From contig CM038716.1 in the NCBI GenBank assembly GCA_021613375.1, positions 4,239,684 to 4,303,683 of the forward strand: a stretch of 64,000 nt of DNA, written 5' to 3'. Position numbers and translations under genes: made by a program. Shown here piece by piece: positions 34,015 through 45,715 of this stretch. Under the pieces are notes generated by a model. It was not told where the DNA came from. It saw only the letters and a list, made by a program, of their open reading frames with translations, and did not search any database. This DNA comes from Megaleporinus macrocephalus (lineage: Eukaryota > Chordata > Actinopteri > Characiformes > Anostomidae). Numbering within the stretch: position 1 is the stretch's first letter; the number at the start of each line of letters is the position of its first letter.

Positions 34015-34930
34015 AAACATTGGGACAGGAGCAACATGAAGCTGGGAACGCTGTGATGCTAAGAGAACACCTGGTGGAATCTCTCACAGCTAATTAGCTT
34101 AATTGGTAACAGGTCAGTAACAAGACTATATAAAAAGTCCATCCCAGAGAAGCAGAGTCTTTCAGAAGTAAAGATCAGGAGGGGGTCACCACTCTGTGAA
34201 AGACAATTAGTGCAATAATTCTAGATTCTATACTTTGTGATTTCATCAACTACATTACATACTATCTTTAAAAGATTCTGAGGCTCTGGATAAACCTCTG
34301 TATGCAAGGGAATAGGCTGATGTCCATGTTCTTCAAGCCCTCAGTCAGCACTGCATTAGTACCCAACACCTCCCAAAACACAAGCTCATTTAAACTGGTC
34401 TGAGGTGAAGTAGAAAAGTATTCTGAGGTCCAACAGATCAAAATTTGAAAATCTTTTAACCATCGAGCTTGTTATCAGCACACAGTTCAAAATCCAGCAT
34501 TCGTCATGGTATGAGGAGGTGTACATTAGACTCCATTAATGCTGAGCAACACATGCTGCCATCTAGACATCGTCTTTTTCAGGGAATGACAATGCCAAAT
34601 TACATTGTTCCCCAGCGTGGCTCAGTAGTAAAAGGAAAAAATATGATAAAGGAGATACCAAACTGTTGAGCATCAAGCAAGAGTTGTAAGCATTTCACTT
34701 TCAAACCTTCAGCAACAAGCCTTCTTAGTTCCCGCTGTTGTTAAATGATGAAGATGATGAACATAGTGGTAAACATGAACTTGTCCCAGCTTTTTTTTAT
34801 TATTTATTTTAAGTTTCAACATATCATGTGTTGCACTATGTTCAGTTGAATATACCAATTAGATTTTGCTCATTGTTGCCTTGTACTTTATTAACATTTT
34901 CCCCAAATGTTGGAAAATGTAGTTCATCTT
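34015..34930 (+). mobile_element. Non-autonomous transposon-like repeat, unclassified
   Basis: AACATTGGGACAGGAGCAAC, AGAAGCAGAGTCTTTCAGAA, CTCTGTGAAAGACAATTAGT and GCAAGGGAATAGGCTG form a stretch I recognise as a dispersed teleost repeat. It ends near CCCCAAATGTTGGAAAATG. No intact transposase is seen. Borders are approximate. Confidence 0.5.
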
Positions 34931-35700
34931 CATATAAAATCACTAATCGAGCAGTGCACAGTTTTTTTATATCATGACTGGGCTAAGTAACATCAGAAGT
35001 TGAGCTAATGCTAGACGAAAAGTTTACTTAATTGGTCTTAACGCTGATCGTACATGCTGATCTTAGACAAGAATGCGGCAAGCTCAGTAGTGTTCAGCTT
35101 ATCTTGAGCGGGGCTATGCAAAGTAGGCCCTGTGGGCTGAGGTTGGCCACCATGACATTTTGAGATGGTGCACCTAAATGTAAAAATGGTGCACCTAACC
35201 TTTATAATCACAGACACTTATGTTCCGTATCATACCGTATATGCCGCTGACAGTTACAATAGAGACTAACTAGTGGTATTTCGTTATCTTACCTAAGTAG
35301 AAGTTTTGGTTATTTATACTTTGCTGGTGTAATTATTTTTCAACAAACTATTTCATTTCAGCTTGTTTTCATTCATGTACATTTACATTCCAGTAAAGAT
35401 TATTGATAACATGTCTTTAAAGTTTGATTTTTGTATCATTACAATACTTATAGACAACTAGTCATCACATCTTCTGCTCCATGAAACACATGTTAATGTT
35501 CAGTAGTACACAGATATGCTTCTTTAATATATTTACATTGTACTAAACTACATTTATTTACAATGGGTATATATGCGGCTGAAACAGGAAGCCTAGCGCA
35601 TACCAAATTTATCAACATTCACATTTTAATATAACATTATAGTCATTATGACTTTTAGAAGAATGATTTTTTTTGGGGAGGTGGGCTAGTGCACTGTAGA
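34931..35700. other. Intergenic, repeat-like, no gene
   Basis: GGTGCACCTAAATG is repeated at about 35168 and 35190. Otherwise AT-rich with no supported feature. Confidence 0.4.
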
Positions 35701-35734
35701 CCCCTGTGGTGCGGCATAAGCTTTTGTCCCTGTT

Positions 35735-35910
35735 GGCATATTTTCCCTTACATTACTTTTACTTTTATACTTTAAGTAGTTTTGAAAGTAGTACTTTTAC
35801 ACTTTTACTGGAGTAAAAAGCTTAAGTTGATACTTTAACTTCTACAGAAGTATTTCAAACCCTAGGATCTATACTTCTACCTGAGTAATGCATGTGAATA
35901 CTTTTGACAT
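35735..35910 (+). mobile_element. hAT-family repeat fragment
   Basis: ATTACTTTTACTTTTATACT, GTACTTTTACACTTTTACTG and ACTTCTACAGAAGTA match a very common fish hAT-derived repeat rich in ACTTTTA motifs. Confidence 0.6.
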
Positions 35911-36086
35911 CTTTAGAGACCACCAGTGTGAGGAATACCATTTCACTGAACATGTTTGTGTCTTGTTTGTGAAGAAAACATTGGAGTGTTTAAAGTATCT
36001 TTCAAAATGGTACGTCTTCCAAATGTTTCAGTTGAGGTGTGAGTATTGGGTATTACTGAATAGGTCTGACTGGCTGATATGTACTA

Positions 36087-36457
36087 TGGCCGAGAAAACC
36101 CAATGTGCTGCAGATTCACAAAACAAATGCAAGTTCACAAACACAAATATCCGCCGAATATCCAATATCAACCTAACTTTACCGAGCTCTCATTTGAAAT
36201 GAATAATTTACTCTAAATATATCTACTGCGATATAACCTGTGATTTTTACACTTTGGTCCCACGTCCTTTAAGTGTGCTCCGGAAACACCTCTGTTGTGT
36301 TGTGAACTGTTTTGCAGCACGTTTGTGAACTTGCATTTGTTTTGTGAATCTGCAGCACATTTGTTAAATGTAGTGCCCATGTTGTCGTTTGGTTAAAGTG
36401 TTTTCTGTATTTGCAGCGCATTTGTGAAGCTGCGGCGCGGGTCTTCTTGGCCATCGT
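36087..36457. mobile_element. Inverted-repeat element (MITE)
   Basis: The left end ATGGCCGAGAAAACCC is answered by the right end CTTCTTGGCCAT. Inside, CTGCAGATTCACAAAACAAATG at 36109 faces CATTTGTTTTGTGAATCTGC at about 36333, a long internal foldback. It lies a few bases left of the Tc1 element. Confidence 0.7.
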
Positions 36458-36462
36458 AGATA

Positions 36463-37830
36463 CAGTGCCTTGCAAAAGTATTTAGCCCCACTTTTCAACC
36501 TTTTGCCACATTTCAGGCTTCAAACATAAAGATATGAAATAGTATTTTTTGTGAAGAATCAACAAGTGGGACATAATTGTGAAGTGGAACGAAATTGATT
36601 GGATATTTTAAACTTTTTTAGAAATAAAAAACTGAAAAGCGGGGTGTGCAAAATTATTCGGCCCCTATACTTTCAGTGCAGCAAACTCACTCCAGAAGTT
36701 CAGTGAGAATCTCTGAATGATCCAATGTTAACCTGAATGACTGATGATGATAAATAGAATCCACCTATGTGTAATCCAGTCTCCGTGTAAATGCACCTGC
36801 TCTGTGATAGTCTCAGAGTGTTCTGTTTAAAGCGCAGAGAGCAAGGAACACACCAGACAGGTCCGAGATACTGTTGTGGAGAAGTTTAAAGCTGGATTTG
36901 GATACAAAAAGATTTCCCAAGCTTTAAACATATCATATTGAAATGGAAGGAGTATCAGACCACTGCAAATCTACCAAGACCCGGCCGTCCCTCTAAACTT
37001 TCAGCACAAACAAGGAGAAGACTGATCAGAGATGCAGCCAAGAGGCCCATGATCACTCTGGATGAACTGCAGAGATCTACAGCTGAGGTGGAAGAATCTG
37101 TCCATAGGACAACAATCAGTCGTACACTGCACAAATCTGGCCTTTATGGAAGAGTGGCAAGAAGAAAGCTATTTCTTACAGATATCCATAAAAAGTCTCG
37201 TTTAAAGTTTACCACAATCCACCTGGGAGACACACCAAACATATGGAAGAAGGTGCTCTGGTCAGATGAAACCAAAATCGAACTTTTTGGCTGCAATGCA
37301 AAACGTTATGTTTGGCGTAAAAGCAACACAGCTCATCACCCTGAACACACCATCCCCATCGTCAAACATGGTGGTGGCAGCATCATGGTTTGGGCCTGCT
37401 TTTCTTCAGCAGGGACAGGGAAGATGGTTAAAATTGATGGGAAGATGGATGGAGCCTGCAAAAGACACTGCTGTTCACAAACGCTCTCCATCCAACCTCA
37501 CTGAGCTCCAGCAGGAAGAATGGGGAAAAATTTCAGTCTCTCGATGTGAAAACTGATAGAGACATACCCCGAACGACTTGCAGCTGTAATCGCAGCAAAA
37601 GGTGGCGCTACAAAGTATTAACGCAAGGGGGCCGAATAATATTGCACGCCCCACTTTTCAGTTTTTTATTTCTAAAAAAAAATTTAAATATCCAATAAAT
37701 TTGGTTCCACTTCACGATTGTGTCCCACTTATTGTTGATTTTTCATAAAAAATTACAATTTCATATCTTTATGTTTGAAGCCTGAAATGTGGCAAAGCAT
37801 TGAAAAGGTGAATACTTTTGCAAGGCACTG
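36463..37830 (+). mobile_element. Tc1-like transposon with both TIRs and TA duplication
   Basis: 1368 bp, flanked by TA at 36461-36462 and 37831-37832. The ends CAGTGCCTTGCAAAAGTA and TACTTTTGCAAGGCACTG are perfect inverted copies. Subterminal CATTTCAGGCTTCAAACATA also recurs inverted on the right. It carries a broken transposase gene (see 36850-37620). Confidence 0.95.
36850..37620 (+). pseudogene. Tc1 transposase, inactivated by deletions
   Basis: The best frame is 36938-37504. It shows [35 protein letters not shown], the first catalytic Asp in [12 protein letters not shown] and [13 protein letters not shown]. Two lesions are clear. The helix-turn-helix lacks about 10 residues before KWKEYQTT. 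After GKMDGA the frame jumps to the region just before SPSNLTEL, losing the block with the second Asp and the third Glu. Stops follow near 37553. An intact family member has about 340 residues. Confidence 0.9.
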
Positions 37831-37859
37831 TATATACATATGACCAAACCCATCGGCTG

Positions 37860-38450
37860 AATACAGATCAGCCATAAAATTAAAGCTACCCCCTCTTCAC
37901 GCATTGTGCATATTATCAGCTCCACTTACAATACAGGTAAGTGTAGTTCTACACTTATAGACAGTCATCACCTGTTTAAAGATCAGGACCCCCAAAGGAC
38001 CACCACATAGCAGATACTATACTGTGTCCACTCACTGTCCACTCTATTAGACACGCCTGACTTGCTGGTCCACTGTGTAGATATAAAGTCAGACATGATG
38101 GCTCATCTATTGCTGCACAGTTTATTTTCCTTTAGTCCTTCATCGGTGGTCACAGGATGCTACCCGCAGGACACTGATGGCTGGATGTTGCTGGTTGGTG
38201 GACTATTCTCAGTCCAGCAGTGACACTGAGGTGTTTAAATACTCCAGCAGCAGCACTGCTGTATCTGATCCACTCACACCAGAACAACACACACATACAC
38301 CACAACCTTGTCAGTGTCACTGATTCGCCTCCCTAATAGTACAGGTGGTATCACAGGTGGTCCTGTGAGGGGAATAAACAATGTATGCAGTGAATCAGAT
38401 GAACTACAGTCTGTAAGTGTAGAGCTACAAAGTGGACAACACAGTAACGC
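37860..38450. mobile_element. Foldback-type dispersed element, copy 2
   Basis: Starts near GATCAGCCATAAAATTAAAG and contains the same blocks as the copies at 20.0 and 54.9 kb (CCACTCTATTAGACAC, TCCTTCATCGGTGGTCACAG, CAGTGACACTGAGGTG). CCACCACATAGCAG on the left faces the CAGGTGGTCCTGTGAGG part on the right. Confidence 0.75.
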
Positions 38451-38793
38451 AACACAGCAGTATTTTAGCAACATAATTAGAACCATTACAAACTTTCATA
38501 AAGAGACTTCAGAACTACTTAGTCCAACATCGTTAGCGTAGATGTCTCCAGCAACTTTATATCATATGTTCATATGTAAATCTATATATTTAAATCTAAG
38601 ATCGAACCTTGTCCCTTGATTGGTATATTTGGTTTATCAGCCAAAGATTTGGTTTGGGCCCTCTTAGCCAGACACTCTGCCACTGCATCACAGTAATCAC
38701 AACTTAATTAATTAATTAATTTTTATTTATTTATTTATTTATTTATAATTAAGTCATCCCCCCAATTTATTTTATTATTATTATTATTATTAA

Positions 38794-38829
<36 letters not shown>

Positions 38830-38900
38830 TGGTAGTAGTAGTAGTATTTTATAATTATTATTTCTCTTTATAAAAATAATTATTGTCAAATATGATGACA
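38451..38900. repeat. Simple repeats (TTTA)n, (TTA)n and (TAG)n
   Basis: (TTAA/TTTA)n at about 38705-38745, (TTA)n at 38772-38792 and (TAG)n with TGG variants at 38796-38846. The flank up to 38700 is unique without a gene. Confidence 0.9.
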
Positions 38901-39930
38901 GTAAGTGGCGGGTGGGTGAGGGAGGGTAGAATGGGATAGGTTGGGTGGGTAGGAGTCTATTTGGTTGGGGTCGGGATGTTAAATTTAGGATAATTGATGG
39001 GAATAGTTAAAAAAATTCCTTTGTTGGTTTCGTGGAGATAATGCAGTTCCGTCAATGTCAAGAGCAGATATACGCCCTTGCATCTAATGTTGCATTAAAC
39101 TTATATTTATCATGTGCATGTTTGGAAACATCATCTGAAGGAAAAACGGACATTCTTTGAGTTGGCTTTACTCACTAAAACATCTACGAATTCATTTTAA
39201 AGCAGACGGTTTGAACAACTTGCCTGGATTAAGCGACTAACTGTGATAACATAAGTAGATATAACTGATTGTTCAAGCGTAAGTAACACCAGGGCTTTCA
39301 GTGTATTATTATTATATCATATTGTCTTTTGCTATTATTACAAACCACAATCTCCTCATGATCATTAAGGCTCATTTATCTTCCCTCTATGTGGGGAAAT
39401 GTCTGCGGGGGTTTCAAGTGATATAACTGTCACTGCCCACATACTTCAATACTTCAGCTCCGTTGACATGGTTGTTGAGCAACACTTCCAGTAGAGGGCA
39501 GTACAGAGTACATGAAACATGGGCCAGTTCTTGTGTTTACTTCAAAAACAACAATAAACAACTCTCTGCGCCGAAGTTACATCATGGTTAAAATTTCGCT
39601 CAACCAAGTCCCACCATTTCTTCTTCATTGTGTTTATATGGAAGTGGTCACGTCTTTGCGCTGCCCCCACGGTCTGTATCTGTAAGCTTTCCAAAAACGT
39701 GCCAATTACACATGAAAGCTCCATACATATCCGTATTCGTATGCAACGCTATATATATTATATAGTATATATTATATGTATATAGTATAAATGGCCTTTA
39801 CAGTGATTCAGCGGGTGAGTGATGATCTTATGCATGACCTGAAGCATTGTGTGGCTTCAAACGTGACTCAGCAAAATCATGGACGGAAGGCCACTGAGGT
39901 AGTATTTTTCATTTCCCAGCAACGTTTCCC
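38901..39930. other. Intergenic with a transposon-derived coding scrap
   Basis: On the minus strand near 39625-39560 a short frame reads MKKKWWDLVERNFN, like the end of a Myb/SANT-type helix found in some DNA-transposon proteins. It is too short to classify. A (TA)n palindromic run lies at 39750-39785. No gene is supported. Confidence 0.35.
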
Positions 39931-40350
39931 GTCAGTGCCGAGTGTTGAGAAAGAGAGAAAAGCACAGAGAAAGAGTAAAAAGGAGCGAGTGCTGGGCCAG
40001 TAGAAGAGTGCAGCTGTGCGGGGAAACCTGATCGGATGAGAAGTCCGCAGAGAGCGGGAGCGGAGTGAGAGGGCAGAGAAAAGGAGAGAGAGGGCTCTTT
40101 TGTTTCAGTCTGCAGATACAGCGAGAGGCCTTCCTCGGCCTGTTGGTTTAGCCACTGAGAGAAAAACCATGTGTGTTTTTCCGAAGCTGTGTGAGAGAGA
40201 GAGAGAGATTCACGCTCCAGCCGAAGCCTGCGCTCTGATCAGACGTGTCATAAAGGAGAGACTGTAGAATCGGTGCCTGCTGGCTCTCTAAGGCCTGGTT
40301 TCAGATCAGTGCTGTTAAGGCTCAAACTTGTTAACTGTTTTCAGCAGTTT
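39931..40350. other. Purine-rich unique segment
   Basis: GAGA-rich sequence (about 39950-40215) without a coding frame or splice sites I trust. Promoter-like composition only. Confidence 0.3.
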
Positions 40351-40351
40351 G

Positions 40352-40605
40352 TCACCTCACACCAAGAAGGGCCTGGGATTGATTCCCAGCTGGGGTGACC
40401 AGTGTTCTATCTGTGCTTTTGGAGTCTGCATGGGTTTCCTCCCACAGTCAGATGATAAATAATTGCCCCCCCAAGGCCTGAATGTGTATTTCTGTGTGTC
40501 TGCCCTATGATGGACGGGCAGCCTGTCCAGGGTGTTTCCTGCCTTCCGCTTCATGAGCGCTAGGATAGGCTCCAGCACCCACCCACCCCACCACTCATAC
40601 TCATT
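40352..40605 (+). mobile_element. tRNA-derived SINE copy
   Basis: CACCAAGAAGGGCCTGGGAT, B-box-like GGATTGATTCCC, CATGGGTTTCCTCCCACAGT, GCCTGTCCAGGGTGTTTCCT and TAGGATAGGCTCCAGCACCC. Same family as the 44.2-kb copy, with the head missing. Confidence 0.8.
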
Positions 40606-40796
40606 TTCACTGTTTATATTTTTGGAGCTCTACTAGAACAGATTTACATGATAAACAGTGTTTATCTTATAACATTGAGGTGTGCTCTGATTGGTCAACT
40701 TGCCCACTCTGTTCTAACTGGGTCCAACTTTACAGTAGTCATCCAGCAGTTGCTTGCTGGTAGGTGGGATGAGACGACATTGTTATGAGATGATGA

Positions 40797-40920
40797 CTGG
40801 GGGCTGTCGTGGGCTGGAGATTAGGGAATTAGGCTTGTAACTAGAAGGTCACCTAAGTTCCCCTGAGCAAGGAACCTAACCCGTACTTGCTCCCCAAGCC
40901 TTTCCCAAGATATGAGGCTA
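40797..40920 (+). mobile_element. Second SINE type, fragment
   Basis: Begins with CTGTCGTGGGCTGGAGATTA and includes CCCCTGAGCAAGGAACCTAACCC, a fish SINE-like block distinct from the previous family. Confidence 0.5.
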
Positions 40921-41265
40921 AGCCATGTCAAACTCCAGTCCAAACAGTTTGTGATTCAGATCTGATACAGAATGTATCATATCCAGTACAATCTATGTAA
41001 TGTAAGCTGTTGGTACCTCCAGGTGATCAGAACAGATGCTGTGCATATTGTTTGCTGGGTTTCTTCATATTTAGGTTGGTCCAGTGGTTAGGGGGTTGTA
41101 TGGGTTGTTCTATAAATCTGTATTAAGCTGACCCATCCAGAACCTCGGGGAAAATGTTCAATAGCAAATGCATGCAAGATCCAAAGCTTCAACCGATCAA
41201 ACTGATTGTATAATTAAATGAATAACTAAAGAATACATTTGCAGTTAAAATGATTGAATTTATAA
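40921..41265. other. Intergenic, no feature seen
   Basis: AT-rich unique sequence without exon or repeat features. Confidence 0.4.
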
Positions 41266-42390
41266 ATTTCATGGTGGCTCATAGAGAAAGGTGCTGCATG
41301 GACCTATCCCTGTTTCATCACACCTGAGCTTGTTCACGGAGGCCCGATAATGACCCGGTGAGACTTGAAATTCAGGCGTTGGGGGGGCAAACGCGGGGCA
41401 GCAGCTCTGAACTGTTTGCACTGGAGTTTGACATGGCTCAGCCTCATATCTTCCCATAATGTAACCCAATAACGCCGCACCCTATAAAGTCTCAGCGCTG
41501 TCTGGAAGTCTCCTGAGCCGCTACCCGACCCACTTACCGTCAACCTCCCCGCTCTGCCATCACGCTCTGGAGTCACGTTCTGGAGTCACGCTCTGGAGCA
41601 GTTGCTCTCCAGTCTCCAGTGACATGAAGCGACACTAAGGCACAAACATGTGTGTGCGTGTCAGTCCCACACCTGCTGCATCTCGACCTGTCCATCACAG
41701 CATCACTTTCTCCGTTGTGGGGAGAAGGAGAGAAAGAGCGAGAGCTTGTGAGAGAGAGAGAAAGAAAGAGAGAGGAGCTGTGTGAAAGGTTTTTTCCACG
41801 TTTTACCTGTAATCGTTCTCTGCTCGCGAGTAGAAGACCGTAAATTGACCCCGGTCGCACAGAAAGAGGAAAGGAGAGGTGGGTTTTTGTTTTTTTTCAG
41901 ATGGCCATTGGGGCATTTACCATGGAAACCAGCACTGGTTTACCCCAGTTTAGCGTAAACATCCCCTCGTCCCACCTCTCTCTCTCTGTCCTCCTCTCGT
42001 TCTCACCCTCTCTGGGAGGAAATTGGGGTTTGGACGCTAAGCACTGGGCCAAATCTAAAGTTTCCCCAAATTTAGACTGTACGGTGGAGCCAGTGCAGTG
42101 CCTCGGGTTACGGACTGACGAGAGAGAGAGTGAGTGAGAGAGAGAGAAATTGACAGAGAGAAAGAGAGAGCGTGAGGTGGTGGGTGGGGTAGGCTCGGAG
42201 GCTCCTCATATCCACTGAGCCGTGTGATTGCACTCATTACTGGATAAACAAGCACTGGACACCGAGTGAGAAAGAAAACAGCAACGCTTCCTCTTTCCCA
42301 GAAAGCCAGTGGGGCTCCCAGAGCAAGACCATGCTTAAACCGCCAGATGTGTGGCTACTGAGGAACTAATCAAAGAGCGGAATCTGTGCA
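41266..42390. other. GC-balanced, promoter-like or conserved block
   Basis: Unique sequence with many CG dinucleotides. CCCTATAAAGTC at about 41480 could be a + strand TATA box, and CATTCT/GGAGTCACG-type repeats occur at 41565-41600. (GA)n/(TC)n runs lie at 41745-41775, 41980-41995 and 42120-42165. I find no coding exon to go with it, so this is a weak regulatory suggestion. Confidence 0.25.
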
Positions 42391-42891
42391 GAATAAAAGA
42401 TGGTTATGTATGTGTGAGTGTGCAACATGTGAGCGGTCTGTGACATCATCACAGCATCGATTCAGCGCATCATTAAACCTTAAATTTAAGTTAAGGCTTT
42501 AAAACTGTGCAAACTGTAAACATAGACAAAAAGCTACATAACACACTAAAGTAAAAGAAAAAAAACCCAGAAAAGCTTAATAATTCCCATAGACCTCTCC
42601 AAGATACATAAGATATAAATTGTCCATGAACATTCTTTAATGCCTGCTGTGGCAGTATGCTTTAGCCTAGGATGATCAACTGGTTAGATTTCAAGGTTGC
42701 CTACTTGCTTGTATTCAACATTTCAGCTCTCCAGTTTGAACTCAGGCATGTTGTCTTCATTGAAAACACAGTGCTTCGCAGTGAACGGTGTTACAGTGGG
42801 TTTATGTAAGGCTAGTCTTCTTGTGAATGTGAATACTAGGGCTGTGCTATGGTTATGTATGGTTAAGTAAAATTAAATTAAATAAGTATGA

Positions 42892-42925
<34 letters not shown>

Positions 42926-44175
42926 TCAATTTAATTTGCCAAAGTGCACTGAATGTAGCTCAAGTAACTCCTAACTCTGTAACATTCAGTCAATGCCCGA
43001 AATTTTCACTATTTTTTCATATTGAATATCTAGCAATCAAAAGATGCATTGGTGTGAGTTGCAGTGACAGTAACTCTTTGACGTGCAAGCTAAGCAAGCC
43101 CCTTCTAATGCACAACATGGCTCAAACTTGATCTGTATTTGTTTCTTTTGTTATTGCATTTATTGCCGAGTATCTGTTTGGTTTATCTATTAAAATCTGT
43201 TTATTTAATTATTTGTTTATTTAAAATCTGTTTTTTGATTTACCTTGAATCTTAATTTTAATTCATATTTGTTTGCCAGTTTCTGTAAAAATGTTCTTGA
43301 CTGTAAGTGTTTACAAATAGTTCCTATCAAATTCTGTAGTGAATACATAAGGGCTCATTCTGACCCATGTTGTGGGTTAGAATAGCAGAGATACAAAAAT
43401 GACTTTTATTAAAAATTTAAATTAAAACTGAAATCAGGATTTGTGATTATCAAAAACATGTAAACTGAGAACATCTTAAATGAAGAAATTAATTTATTGT
43501 AAAGATATAGAAAACACAATCTCGGTTCACTTTTGTTCACAATTGTACATCAAAGGTTTAAGAAGGTCAAATGCAACAGAATCATGGGAAAATATATATA
43601 TTTTTTTATTTCAATGTCAATACTGTTTTTAATGCAATGCTGTATATTATGCAAGATTTTAATTGCAGCCTATTTGAGTTCCCGACTCAGAACGTCTGGT
43701 TACCATATGGATTTGTGGAATAACGAGATTTTAAACATTAAAAAGAAAAAAAAGAAAAAAAATGTAAACGTTTACAATAAAATCATGACATTGCCCGCTA
43801 TGAAATGTAATCTTCATTAAGATTAAGCCATGTCATTTTAATAAAACATTAAAAGTTTTAAAATACATCAAAATTACATATTAAAAAACTCAATTATAGA
43901 CTTGTTAAAAATTGTTATAAAAAATTTAATATTGGTGTCAGTGCAGTTAATTTACTGCCTTTAAGGACTCGGTTAATCAATAAGAACATTGTTTCATGTT
44001 GATTATTTTAAATCATTTTCAGGTGAAAATAAAAACAGTAGGCCTAAAACTTTAAACAAATGCACACCATCGTCTGCTTCAAAATCATAATGTCCCGCCT
44101 TCGTCCTGATGGTTATATTAGGTCACTGTATTTCTCCTTAAACCTAATAAATAAATATTAAACAAACAAATAAAC
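42391..44175. other. AT-rich intergenic, no gene
   Basis: A (TTA)n microsatellite lies at about 42890-42924. The rest is AT-rich without recognisable features. Confidence 0.5.
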
Positions 44176-44177
44176 AT

Positions 44178-44475
44178 ATAGGCAGCACAGCGCTGTAGTG
44201 GTTAGCTCTGTCGCCTCAAAGCAAGAAGATCCGGGTTGGATTCCCGGTCCGGGCCGTTCTGTGTGGAGTTTGTATGTTCTTCCAGAGTCGGTTTCCTCCC
44301 ACAGTCCAAACACATGCATGTTACGTTGATCTGTCACTCCCGAAGGAGTAAATGTGTTGGCCATGCAATGGACTGGCGACCTGTCCATGGTGTACCCTGC
44401 CTTCGTCTGGGATTGTCTCCAGCCCCGCCATGACCCCGAATAACGGAATAAAGCGGAAGATAATAGATGGATGGA
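44178..44475 (+). mobile_element. tRNA-derived SINE, most complete copy
   Basis: Has the A-box-like GCGCTGTAGTGGTTAGCTCT, the B-box-like GGGTTGGATTCCCGG, the body TTCTGTGTGGAGTTTGTATG and CTCCCACAGTCCAAACACAT, and the tail GACTGGCGACCTGTCC to GCGGAAGATAATAGATGGAT, ending in (GGAT)n. Pol III boxes and the tail are all visible, so it serves as the family reference. Confidence 0.85.
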
Positions 44476-44687
44476 TGGACCCCATCCTCCTCTGGTCGAC
44501 TCTGAATAGCAATACAAAAAGAATAAGATTTATAGTTATATGCAATATTGAATGTAGAAAGGGAGAATGCTGTCCATCAGAGTAGCAGTAAGAAACAGCT
44601 CAGTGTTTTGTGAAGGAGGAGAAATGACAGGAGAAGAAAGCATCTGTTAAGTAAGCAAGCAGGATCTTCGGGAGGGCCAGGGCAGGA

Positions 44688-45715
44688 TTTTGGCATTATA
44701 CCCCACAGAATGGGCAGTTTTTCACATCGAACCTCACAGAATTGGCAGTTTTCCACATCGAACCTCACAGAATTGGCAGTTTTCCACATCGAACCTCACA
44801 GAATGGGCAGTTTTCCACATGGGACCCCACAGGATGGTCAGTTGTTCCACATCAGACCCCACATAATGGGCAGGTTTTTGGCATTATACCCCACAGAATG
44901 GGCAGTTTTCCATATCTGACCTCACAGAATGGGCAGTTTTCCACATCGAACCTCACAGGATGGGCAGTTTTCCACATCGAACCTCACAGAATGGGCAGTT
45001 TTCCACATCGAACCTCACAGGATGGGCAGTTTTCCACATCGAACCTCACAGAATGGGCAGTTTTCCACATGGGACCCCACAGAATGGGCAGGTTTTTGCC
45101 ATTATACCCCACAAAATGGGCAGTTTTCCATATCTGACCTCACAGAATGGGCAGTTTTCCACATCGAACCTCACAGGATGGGCAGTTTTCCACATCGAAC
45201 CTCACAGGATGGGCAGTTTTCCACATCGAACCTCACAGAATGGGCAGTTTTCCACATGGGACCCCACAGAATGGGCAGGTTTTTGGCATTATACCCCACA
45301 GAATGGGCAGTTTTCCACATCTGACCTCGCAGAATGGGCAGTTTTCCACATCTGACCTCACAGAATGGGCAGTTTTCCACATCGAACCTCACAGAATGGG
45401 CAGTTTTCCACATTGAACCTCACAGAATGGGCAGTTTTCCAAATCGAACCACACAGAATAGGCAATTTTCCACATCGAACCTCACAGAATGGGCAGTTTT
45501 CCACATCGAACCTCACAGGATGGGCAGTTTTCCACATCGAACCTCACAGGATGGGCAGTTTTCCAGATGGGACCCCACAGGATGGGCAGTTGTTCCACAT
45601 AAAACTAGTTTTCATATCAGACTCCACAGGATGAGCAATCGCTCACATCACACCCCACAGGATGGGCAGTTGTTTCACATCAGACCCCACAAAATGGGCA
45701 GTTGTTTAGCTCAAC
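44688..45715 (+). repeat. 31-bp minisatellite, about 33 copies, with higher-order periodicity
   Basis: The main unit is about 31 bp (CACAGAATGGGCAGTTTTCC plus ACATCGAACCT). Variant units (GGGACCCC, GGCATTATACCCC, ATATCTGACCT) occur in a fixed order and recur every 186-218 bp, i.e. every 6-7 units. No unit contains a stop in any + frame, so all three frames stay open for 60-157 codons. These are artefacts of the repeat. Confidence 0.95.
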
